Shown here piece after piece: positions 44,173 to 51,522 of a stretch of DNA of 64,000 nucleotides. The DNA comes from Sphingobium xenophagum NBRC 107872. GTDB lineage: Bacteria > Pseudomonadota > Alphaproteobacteria > Sphingomonadales > Sphingomonadaceae. Where the stretch lies: assembly GCF_000367345.1 (NCBI RefSeq), contig NZ_BARE01000031.1, positions 1-64,000 on the forward strand, given 5' to 3'. Both the position numbers and the translations under genes were made by a program. Numbering within the stretch: the stretch's first letter is position 1; each line of letters starts with the position of its first letter. Under the pieces are notes generated by a model, which saw only the letters and a list, made by a program, of their open reading frames with translations, ran no database searches and was not told the DNA's origin.

Positions 44173-44478
44173 AAGGCCGTTTACAAGGCTGGCCACCATG
44201 GCGTCGGACAAGGCGATGTCGAAATGCACGCCGAAACGCTTGGCGCGGACCCATACGACATGGGCGACGACCATGATCCCTTTCGTCTCTATCATGACGC
44301 GATCCCCCGTGGAGGGCGGACGATCGCAATGGGCAAGCGCGCCGGTTGTCGAGAGATCCAATATATGCGCGCGCAGCGGCATACCGCGCAGGTGCAGCAC
44401 CACCGGCTCGAACATCTTGTGCCGCGCGGCGATGCGGGGTTTGGTCCCGGAGGGGGCGAGCGATGCATGGTCGGTCAT
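44170..44478 (-). CDS. PilZ domain protein
   Basis: 102 residues from MTDHASLAPSG at 44478, with GGGGAG upstream. A lone PilZ domain that binds c-di-GMP: the RxxxR arm is RIAARHK and the second motif DLSTTGA fits D/NxSxxG. The remaining beta barrel (GDRVMIETKGIMVVAHVVWVRAKRFGVHFD) is complete. The stop codon TAG coincides with the right boundary of the IS630 copy and was TAG before insertion too. A membrane GGDEF cyclase is encoded 10 kb away. Confidence 0.85.
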   Translation of the reverse strand: MTDHASLAPSGTKPRIAARHKMFEPVVLHLRGMPLRAHILDLSTTGALAHCDRPPSTGDRVMIETKGIMVVAHVVWVRAKRFGVHFDIALSDAMVASLVNGL

Positions 44479-44558
44479 GATTGGAATCTCCCCGACACAG
44501 TCATATTGCAGTTGCGAGCAACAGCCAATCACCAGAAAGGATCAGGGCGGCGTTAACC

Positions 44559-45287
44559 CTAATTTTCGCTGCGATAGGCGCATGTGACGATACTGGACGG
44601 GTCGGGCCGAGCCGCGATGCGGCGGAAACGGGCGAAATAGCCCCCTGCGCTCGGCTTGGGGATGACCTCTTCCAGCCGAAAGCCCATAGCCGACAGTTCG
44701 CAGGCAAGCAGGCGCGGCGGCGTGCCATGCTGTTCGGTCGGCCTGTTGGAATCGACGACGATCAGTTCGCCATCCTTTTTCAGCGCCGGGCTGAGGTGCC
44801 AGAGAAAGGCATAAGGTTCGGCAATCTCATGATACATATGGACCATCAAGATGCGGTCGAAGCTGTTGACCGGGAGGCGGGGATCTTCGGGCGCGCCCAG
44901 CTTCACGCTGACATTGTCCAGCTTTTCGCGCGTGATGCGGCGCGACAGCGCCTCGATCACTTCCGGCATGATATCCTCTGCCAGCACCCGCCCGTTCTTG
45001 CCGACGCGGGCGGACAGCCGCACGGTATAATAGCCCTCGCCCGCGCCAATATCCGCGACGGTCATGCCGGGACGGATCCCGGCGCGGTCCATGATGTCCT
45101 CCGCCTCATTCACCCGGTCGCGCGCCTCCTCGCTCGACCAGCGGGTCGACACGATCGGGGCCACCGGGCGGTCCGCGAGCGGGAAAGGCGCGGCAGCGGG
45201 GGAACGCTCCGTTTCGTTACCGGGCGACAGGCGGTCGCAGGCGGTGAGCAAGGCAAGCACGCCCGCCAGAACCGCCCGCATGCTCAT
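44559..45287 (-). CDS. SAM-dependent methyltransferase with lipoprotein-like signal
   Basis: About 242 residues from MSMRAVLAGVLALLTAC; ATGs at 45287 and 45281 are both possible. The N-terminus is a lipoprotein signal (lipobox LTAC), but the rest is a class I methyltransferase: VADIGAGEGYYTVRLSARVG (SAM motif I), VLAEDIMPEVIEALSRR, RILMVHMYHEIAEPYAFLWHLSPALKKDGELIVVD. SAM is not known in the periplasm, so either the signal is not used or the protein has lost methyl transfer. It starts just after prfB (TGAC-ATG). Confidence 0.78.
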   Translation of the reverse strand: MSMRAVLAGVLALLTACDRLSPGNETERSPAAAPFPLADRPVAPIVSTRWSSEEARDRVNEAEDIMDRAGIRPGMTVADIGAGEGYYTVRLSARVGKNGRVLAEDIMPEVIEALSRRITREKLDNVSVKLGAPEDPRLPVNSFDRILMVHMYHEIAEPYAFLWHLSPALKKDGELIVVDSNRPTEQHGTPPRLLACELSAMGFRLEEVIPKPSAGGYFARFRRIAARPDPSSIVTCAYRSEN

Positions 45288-45288
45288 G

Positions 45289-46416
45289 TCAGTCGACATC
45301 CTCGACATCGACCTTTTCGCCGGTCACCTTCTGGCTGAGCGCTGCGGCCATGAAGGGATCAAGCGCGCCGTCCAGCACGTCGTCGGGCGCGGTCGAGGTG
45401 ACCCCGGTGCGCAGATCCTTCACCAGCTGATAGGGTTGCAGCACATAGGAACGGATCTGGTGGCCCCAGCCAATCTCCGTCTTGGCGGCATATTCGCCAG
45501 CCGTCACGGCTTCGCGCTTGGCCAGTTCCGCTTCATAGAGACGCGCCTTGAGCATGTTCATCGCGGTTGCGCGGTTCTTGTGCTGCGAACGGTCATTCTG
45601 CGACGCGACGATGATGCCGGACGGAATATGGGTGATGCGGACGGCCGAATCGGTCGTGTTGACATGCTGCCCGCCCGCGCCGGACGCACGATAGGTGTCG
45701 ATCTTGAGGTCGGATTCCTTGACTTCAATGTCGATATCATCGTCGATCACGGGATAGACCCAGACCGACGAGAAGCTGGTATGGCGGCGCGCGGCGCTGT
45801 CATAGGGGCTGATGCGGACCAGGCGATGGACGCCGCTTTCGGTCTTGGCATAGCCATAGGCATTCTCGCCCTTGATCAGGAAGGTCGCGGACTTGATGCC
45901 CGCCTGATCGCCCGCCTGATAATCGACCAGTTCGACCTTGTAACCGCGCCGTTCGGCCCAGCGGCGATACATGCGGCTGAGGATTTCGGCCCAGTCCTGG
46001 CTTTCGGTACCGCCAGCACCGGCATGGATTTCCAGATAGGTGTCGCTGCCATCGGCCTCGCCAGACAGCAGCGCCTTGATCTTGTCCTCATCCGCGCGGT
46101 CGGCCAGCGCCTTCAGCGCCGCGATGGCTTCGGACACCATGTCCTCGTCACCTTCGGCTTCCGCCATTTCGATGAGTTCGGCAGTGTCGGACTTTTCCGA
46201 TGCAATGGCACGGGTCGCCCCGATGGCGCTGTCCAGCCTGGTCCGCTCCCGCATGACCTCCTGCGCCAGCTTGGCATTGTCCCACAAGGTCGGATCCTCG
46301 ACGCGCGCGTTCAGCTCGTCAAGGCGGCGAAGCGCGCGGTCCCAGTCGAGCGACTGGCGCAGCAGGGCAAGCGCGGCGTCGATGCGGTCAATATATTGCA
46401 GCGCTTCGGCGCGCAT
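45289..46416 (-). CDS. prfB: peptide chain release factor 2
   Basis: 375 residues in one uninterrupted frame; the in-frame UGA/+1 frameshift autoregulation known from E. coli prfB is absent. GGQ catalytic loop in SGAGGQHVNTTDSAVRITHIPSG. The stop-codon recognition loop reads RISPYDSAARRHTSF, with SPY in place of the E. coli SPF. The N-terminal coiled domain is complete. RF2 terminates at UGA and UAA. A methyltransferase gene follows directly. Confidence 0.95.
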   Translation of the reverse strand: MRAEALQYIDRIDAALALLRQSLDWDRALRRLDELNARVEDPTLWDNAKLAQEVMRERTRLDSAIGATRAIASEKSDTAELIEMAEAEGDEDMVSEAIAALKALADRADEDKIKALLSGEADGSDTYLEIHAGAGGTESQDWAEILSRMYRRWAERRGYKVELVDYQAGDQAGIKSATFLIKGENAYGYAKTESGVHRLVRISPYDSAARRHTSFSSVWVYPVIDDDIDIEVKESDLKIDTYRASGAGGQHVNTTDSAVRITHIPSGIIVASQNDRSQHKNRATAMNMLKARLYEAELAKREAVTAGEYAAKTEIGWGHQIRSYVLQPYQLVKDLRTGVTSTAPDDVLDGALDPFMAAALSQKVTGEKVDVEDVD

Positions 46417-46500
46417 GGGTGGTCTCCAGATATGCAGATGCGTCGACTGAGGAACGCCTTAAACGCCTGCCCCTATCCGAGGCCTGCCAATTTGGGAAGA

Positions 46501-46905
46501 TCAATCCTCCCCTGACAGGGGAGGTGGCGGACCCAAGGTCCGTCGGAGGGGTAGTTCTCCCCGCGCCTGGGCGATGATGTGAAGCACAACCGCCTCCAGA
46601 TCACGCAGGACATCGGCGGCGGGGATGCGGACCACCTTGATCCCCTCGCCCACCAACCAAGCATCGCGCGCGGCGTCATGTTTGGGCTGGTCGCCGCGCC
46701 CATGAATCTCGCCATCGACCTCAATCGCAAGCCGGTGTCGTGGGCAGAAGAAGTCCAAAACGTAAATGCCTGCGGGATGCTGACGGCGGAAGCGAAGATT
46801 AGCCGGGCGCGCGCGCAGTGCCTGCCAGAGCAAGACTTCGGGCAAGGTCATGGTATGGCGAAGCGTTCGGGCGCGGCGTTGCGTGTCTTTCGGGCCGTGG
46901 AGCAT
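46501..46905 (-). CDS. DUF559 (Vsr/PD-(D/E)xK-like nuclease fold) protein
   Basis: 134 residues. DUF559 core: TLRHTMTLPEVLLWQALRARPANLRFRRQHPAGIYVLDFFCPRHRLAIEVDGEIH. Candidate catalytic residues are Asp51, Glu62 and Asp64 (FFCP context, IEVDGEIH). The fold is related to very-short-patch repair and restriction endonucleases; activity is not established for the family. The C-terminal tail ELPLRRTLGPPPPLSGED is encoded by repeat copy A, and the ribosome-binding purines upstream belong to copy B. The gene sits exactly between two inverted repeat halves. Confidence 0.85.
   Translation of the reverse strand: MLHGPKDTQRRARTLRHTMTLPEVLLWQALRARPANLRFRRQHPAGIYVLDFFCPRHRLAIEVDGEIHGRGDQPKHDAARDAWLVGEGIKVVRIPAADVLRDLEAVVLHIIAQARGELPLRRTLGPPPPLSGED
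46506..46552. repeat. left half-copy of the hairpin repeat (copy A)
   Basis: CCTCCCCT-gac-AGGGGAGG (46506-46524), a second hairpin GGACC-caa-GGTCC, then GGAGGGGT (46545-46552). It equals the left half of the 120-bp elements at 56484 and 59261, with hairpin 2 altered in both arms (GGACC/GGTCC instead of TGGCC/GGCCA). It encodes the last 17 or so residues of the DUF559 protein. Confidence 0.8.
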
Positions 46906-46915
46906 GGCCGCACCC

Positions 46916-46963
46916 TACCCCTCCGTCTGGCCTGCGACCAGCCACCTCCCCTGCCAGGGGAGG
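46916..46963. repeat. inverted half-copy of the hairpin repeat (copy B)
   Basis: On the minus strand: CCTCCCCT-ggc-AGGGGAGG, then TGGC, hairpin 2 TGGTC-gca-GGCCA and GGAGGGGTA. It is the same half element as copy A in the opposite orientation, ending 10 bp upstream of the DUF559 start codon. Confidence 0.8.
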
Positions 46964-47060
46964 AATTTCACAGATAGTCCCGAAGCCACATCATGCGGCC
47001 ATCGCAAAAATATCCGACTTTGGTATCAGTTAGTTCAGCAGAAAGTCGGCCTGTCAAACC

Positions 47061-49595
47061 TCAATAAATCCCGCCCTGATCAGACAGGAATTCGCTGTCG
47101 GTGCGCGCTCTGGTGCGGCTGGCGGCGCGGGTGGCGGCGACCTTGGCTTGCTCTTCGGCCTCTTCCTTGCGGATCGTGCGGCGGGGTTCGGATTCGGGTT
47201 TGAAGGCTTCCCAGATGACCGCCGCCTTGGGTTCGCTGGTCGGCCAGGCGCCGTACACGCGCTTGCCCGACCGCCGGTCGATCGCCACCATGCGGATGCC
47301 CGCAGGGGCGATGAAGGGCGTCTTTGGCATGGTTTCCAATATGGGGGCCATCGCCGCCTTCCAGATCGGCGCGGCGATGCGGCCGCCCTGCGCCCAGCCG
47401 CCGAGGCTGCGCGGCTGATCATAGCCGATATAGACGCCAGCGACGAGGTCGGGCGATCCGCCGACGAACCAGACATTGGTCGGACCGTTGGTGGTGCCGG
47501 TTTTGCCAAAAAGCGGACGCTTAAGGTCGGCCAGTACGGTGGCGGTACCGCGCTGGACCACGCCTTCGGCGATGTGGACGACCTGATAGGCGGTCATCGG
47601 GTTCATCACCTGCTTGCCCTCAAAACCGAAGCGCGGCATCGGCTTGCCGTCCCAATTGGCCATGTTGCAGCCATCGCAGGCGCGCCAGCGTTCGGGCCAG
47701 ATGACCTTGCCACGCCGGTCCTGCACATAATCCATCACGCGCGAGGGGAATTGCCGCCCCTGATTGGCGAGCGCCGCATAAGCATTGACCATGCGTTCGA
47801 CCGTGGTTTCGCCAGCACCCAGCGCGAAGGACAGATAGGGCTGGTAGTCGCCAATCCCCATGCCCTTGATGGTGCGGACGACCCGCTCCATGCCCGTCTG
47901 GCTGGCGGCCCGCACGGTCATCAGGTTGCGCGACTGTTCGACGCCCCAGCGCATCGTCTGCGGCCCGGCGCTGCCGCCGGAGAAGTTGCGAAAGCATTTC
48001 TGGCCAAGGCCCGCGCCCTGATAGACGCACAGCGGCCCATCGACGATGATCGAGGCCGGGGTCATGCCGCTGTCGAGCGCGGCGGCATAGACGAAGGGCT
48101 TGATGGTCGAACCGGGCTGGCGGAGCGCCTGGGTGGCGCGGTTGTAGGAGGACAGGCGCGAATCAAAGCCGCCCTGCATCGCGCGGATGCGGCCCGAATG
48201 AACCTCCTCCACCATCATGCCGCCCGACACTTCGGGAATGGAACGCAGCGCCCAGTTCGATCCATTGCGCGCAACGACGATCAGGTCGCCGGGCTTCATT
48301 GCAGAGAAGGCCGGACCACCTGTTTTGCGATAGGGGCTCTGCGCGGCGCTGGCGGGGAGAGTGCCCGTGCTGCCGTCGGCAAAGCCAAGCTGCGCGTCGG
48401 TCGATGTGCGGCTGACGATGACGGCGACGCGCCAATCGGCATAATCGACGTCGATATAGCTGGAGGCCAGTTCCCGCTCCCAGCCATCGTCTATCTTGAT
48501 ATGACCAACCGGGCCGGACCAGCCGCGCCCGGCGTCGAAACGCAACAGCCCGCCGCGCAGCGCATTCTTGGTGCTTTCCTGCACCACCGGATCATAGGGG
48601 CTGCGCACCCACAGGCCACCGGCATAGACGCTGTTGGGACCATCGCTCGCCTTTTCGCCGAACAGGCTGATCAGGCGGCGGCGCACTTCTTCCATATAAT
48701 AGCCGCCTGCCCGCGCGTCGAAGCCGGAGCCGTGCGCGGCAACGGTGCCGAGCGGCTGGGCCACGGCCGCGTCGCGCTGTGCAGGGGTGATCCAATTATT
48801 CTTCACCATTTCGCCCAGCGCCCAGTTGCGCCGTTCGATCGCGCGGGCATGGCCGGTCGGGCTTTCGGGGCGGTAATTGGCCGGACCCTTGGGCAGGATC
48901 GACAGATAGGCCATTTCGTGGAGCTTGAGGTCGGCGACGTCCTTGTCGAAATAGGCGCGCGCGGCAGCCTGCACGCCATAGGCGTTTCGACCCAGAAATA
49001 TCTGGTTGAGATAGAGTTCGAGGATTTGCTGCTTGGTCAGCACATTTTCCATGCGCCACGCCAGGATCATCTCCTTCACCTTGCGCGTGGGCGAATATTC
49101 GTCGCCGATCAGCAGATTCTTGGCCACCTGCTGCGTAATGGTCGATCCGCCGCGGGCGCGCTGGCCAGACCCCAATTTGCTGGCATAATCAAGCACGGCC
49201 CCAGCGAAACCGGGGAAGTCGACGCCATGATGGTCAAAGAATGTCTTGTCCTCCGCCGCCAGATAGGCGTGGATCAGTTGCGGGGGATAGTCGCTGAATT
49301 GCAGCTGGACGCGCCGTTCGCGGGCATAGCTGTGAACCGGCTGGCCATTAATGTCGCGCACGATGGTAGGCAGCGGCGGCTCATATTCCAGCAGCGTCGC
49401 CGCGTCGGGCAAGCCGCGCGCGAAGATCAGCCAGAACAGCGCGCAAAAGAGCAGGAAGCCGCCCAGCAGGATCGCGCTCCAGCGAAACAGGCGGCGCTGC
49501 CAGAGCGGGCGCAGACGATCCAGCACGCCCCCCGCGTCGCGACGCAGGCGATAGGCAAAGGACGATGCGGGCGGATTGGAACGGGCCTCTTCCAT
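47061..49595 (-). CDS. mrcA: penicillin-binding protein 1A, bifunctional
   Basis: 844 residues. An N-terminal cytoplasmic segment, one membrane helix (about 39-60), glycosyltransferase GT51 domain (about 80-250: AAEDKTFFDHHGVDF, RGGSTITQQVAKNLL, KVKEMILAWRMENVLTKQQILELYLN) and a C-terminal transpeptidase. The latter has SxxK in GSTIKPFVYA, SxN in SRNLMT and KTG in FGKTGTTN. An OB-like insert lies between. It polymerises and cross-links peptidoglycan in the periplasm. The amidase gene upstream on the same strand is functionally related. Confidence 0.95.
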   Translation of the reverse strand: MEEARSNPPASSFAYRLRRDAGGVLDRLRPLWQRRLFRWSAILLGGFLLFCALFWLIFARGLPDAATLLEYEPPLPTIVRDINGQPVHSYARERRVQLQFSDYPPQLIHAYLAAEDKTFFDHHGVDFPGFAGAVLDYASKLGSGQRARGGSTITQQVAKNLLIGDEYSPTRKVKEMILAWRMENVLTKQQILELYLNQIFLGRNAYGVQAAARAYFDKDVADLKLHEMAYLSILPKGPANYRPESPTGHARAIERRNWALGEMVKNNWITPAQRDAAVAQPLGTVAAHGSGFDARAGGYYMEEVRRRLISLFGEKASDGPNSVYAGGLWVRSPYDPVVQESTKNALRGGLLRFDAGRGWSGPVGHIKIDDGWERELASSYIDVDYADWRVAVIVSRTSTDAQLGFADGSTGTLPASAAQSPYRKTGGPAFSAMKPGDLIVVARNGSNWALRSIPEVSGGMMVEEVHSGRIRAMQGGFDSRLSSYNRATQALRQPGSTIKPFVYAAALDSGMTPASIIVDGPLCVYQGAGLGQKCFRNFSGGSAGPQTMRWGVEQSRNLMTVRAASQTGMERVVRTIKGMGIGDYQPYLSFALGAGETTVERMVNAYAALANQGRQFPSRVMDYVQDRRGKVIWPERWRACDGCNMANWDGKPMPRFGFEGKQVMNPMTAYQVVHIAEGVVQRGTATVLADLKRPLFGKTGTTNGPTNVWFVGGSPDLVAGVYIGYDQPRSLGGWAQGGRIAAPIWKAAMAPILETMPKTPFIAPAGIRMVAIDRRSGKRVYGAWPTSEPKAAVIWEAFKPESEPRRTIRKEEAEEQAKVAATRAASRTRARTDSEFLSDQGGIY

Positions 49596-49689
49596 GACGG
49601 ATCAGGCTCTAAGGTCAAATTGCCGCCAAGGCCAGCGCAGATCGTCGAACCTGCCCCCCCTTCCCCGCCAGCGACGCGTTTCGGCGCGA

Positions 49690-50970
49690 TCAGCCCCCGG
49701 CCGCGCCGCCGTGCATCGCAAGCTTGCGGGCGAAGTGAACCTCGATCGCGCGGGCGACGCCGCGGGCGATTTTCTGCTGCCCCTCGCGCGAGGCGAGAAA
49801 GGCCGCGTCCTCGGCATTGCTGATATAGCCGGTTTCAAACAGGACCGATGGCGTATCGGGCGCTTTTAGCACCATTAGAGAAGCAAAGCGGTGATAGGCG
49901 CTGCGGAAGGCCACATAAGGCGATGCTTCGCGCTGGAGCAGGCGCGCGAAATTGGCCGAGATGTTCATCGATTCGCGCTGGGTCAGGTCGATGAGGATCG
50001 AGGAGACGTCGCCCGACTGGCCGCCAAGATTCACGCCATTGATAATATCCGCCTTGTTCTCCCGCGCCGCCAGACGCGCCGCTTCGCGATCGGAAGCGGT
50101 TTCGGACAATGTATAGACGGTCGCCCCATGCGCTTCGGCATTTTCCGCTGCGTCGGCATGGATCGAAATGAACAGGTCTGCGCCCAGCTTGCGGGCGATG
50201 CCATAGCGTTCCTGAAGGACAAGATATTTGTCATCGTCGCGCGTCAGCGCCACGCGCACGCGGCCCGACTTGACCAACTGGTCGCGGATCGCCTGGGCGA
50301 TGGCCAGCGTCACATCCTTTTCGCGCTTGCCATTGTCCTTGTTGATCGCGCCCGGATCATGGCCGCCATGGCCCGCATCGATCACGATCAGGGGACGGGT
50401 GCCGTCACGCGCGCCCTCGATCGGCGGCAGCGCGACGCCGCGCGCCATGGACGGGATCGGCACGGTGATCGAATGGAGCCGCTTTCGCGGCCGGGCGCTC
50501 ATATTGGCGGGCGCGTCGAAATTGGTACGGCCCCTACCCACCGCCGTGCGAAAGACGCTGTCGGTCGCGCCCTTGAGCGAGAAGCTGAGCGATTTGCCGT
50601 CGGGCGCGATCTGCGCATCGCCCAGCGTCGCTGGACTGGCGAGATCGAGAACGACGCGGGCGGTGCTTTCGCTCAACTGGCCCTGACGCACTGCGGCGAT
50701 CGTGCCATTACCAGGCGCGAACTGGCCGCGACTGATCTGCGCGCCGCTGATGTCGAGCGCGATACGGCGTGGCGTATCGAGCAGGAAGGCAGACGCGCCA
50801 TCGACCCGATCGTCGAAGCGAACAATGACGCGATCGTCGCGTACATCGACGGCATAAATGCCGCCGGCGCTGCCGGGCGCCGCCATCGTCAGAGTGCTTG
50901 CAAGGGCAAGGCTTTGTAACATGCGCCGCTTGTGCATCGCATGGATGCGGGCCGTCCAGCCAAATGTCAT
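49690..50970 (-). CDS. amiC: N-acetylmuramoyl-L-alanine amidase with AMIN domain
   Basis: 426 residues from 50970, or 415 from MHKRRMLQSLALAS at 50937. Signal peptide, AMIN domain (about 40-140: IVRFDDRVDGASAFLLDTPRRIALDI) and Amidase_3 catalytic domain (about 190-415). Zinc ligands are visible in VIDAGHGGHDPGA, a downstream Glu in GKREKDVTLAIA and SIHADAAENAEAHGATVYTLS; the catalytic Glu is in VLFETGYISN. It splits septal peptidoglycan during cell separation; AMIN targets it to the envelope. Confidence 0.92.
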   Translation of the reverse strand: MTFGWTARIHAMHKRRMLQSLALASTLTMAAPGSAGGIYAVDVRDDRVIVRFDDRVDGASAFLLDTPRRIALDISGAQISRGQFAPGNGTIAAVRQGQLSESTARVVLDLASPATLGDAQIAPDGKSLSFSLKGATDSVFRTAVGRGRTNFDAPANMSARPRKRLHSITVPIPSMARGVALPPIEGARDGTRPLIVIDAGHGGHDPGAINKDNGKREKDVTLAIAQAIRDQLVKSGRVRVALTRDDDKYLVLQERYGIARKLGADLFISIHADAAENAEAHGATVYTLSETASDREAARLAARENKADIINGVNLGGQSGDVSSILIDLTQRESMNISANFARLLQREASPYVAFRSAYHRFASLMVLKAPDTPSVLFETGYISNAEDAAFLASREGQQKIARGVARAIEVHFARKLAMHGGAAGG

Positions 50971-51522
50971 GCGCTTATCCGTTCAGCGTCCCCACGCTAA
51001 ACCCCGGATTAAGCAAAGCCTGTTGTGGCTCCGTAAAATGAGAGGGTTAACGGGATTTTCAGCACGAGCGGCGATACGGGTGCTGGTTTGGAACGGGCTT
51101 TGCTCCGCCCATTTTTGAACAGACGCGAACACGACATAATATTTCAGGCAGCCGTTGCCCCGTGGGTCTTTGACTGCTACCCATTCATATTCCCGCAAGA
51201 CTAGCCTGTTTCACGGTGGCGATGCGGGGAAACAAGAGCGGCATCGGCGCGCACCCTGCGCGCCACAGGATGCCAGTAACAGGTTGACGCTGCATGAGGC
51301 ATGAATTCCATTCCACGCTTGCCCCGGTAACGGGCGATGCGGCGTGGATGGTCCGGCCCGGCGAATTGTCCGGCCCTGCCGACGCAGCAGACGCGCAATA
51401 TTTCCTTCAAACCTGGACGATGTCGCAACCTGCGCCCCTTTCGGCGCGCACGCGGCCGTCCCTTCACTATCGCGTGGCGGCGCGGCCAAGTGCCGCAGCC
51501 CGTCCACGCCGGAGACTATTAC
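50971..51522 (+). promoter_or_regulatory. rne promoter and long 5' leader
   Basis: No convincing gene in these 552 bp. TTGAAC (51115-51120) and TAATAT (51137-51142) with 16-bp spacing form the best consensus promoter in the region. A transcript from there would have a leader of about 370 nt before rne. Long leaders used for autoregulation are known for rne in E. coli. Shadow frames in this segment show no family similarity. Confidence 0.55.

Noticed and set aside
45289..46416. Programmed +1 frameshift in prfB
   Set aside because: The reading frame is continuous from ATG to stop; no in-frame UGA with a slippery CUU is present.
47148..49823. 891-codon open frame opposite the PBP1A gene
   Set aside because: Antisense shadow of a high-GC gene; PBP1A on the other strand has all catalytic motifs.
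50983..51198. 71-codon frame in the gap between amiC and rne, minus strand
   Set aside because: No recognisable family, no good RBS, and the rne promoter candidate runs through it; kept as leader/spacer.
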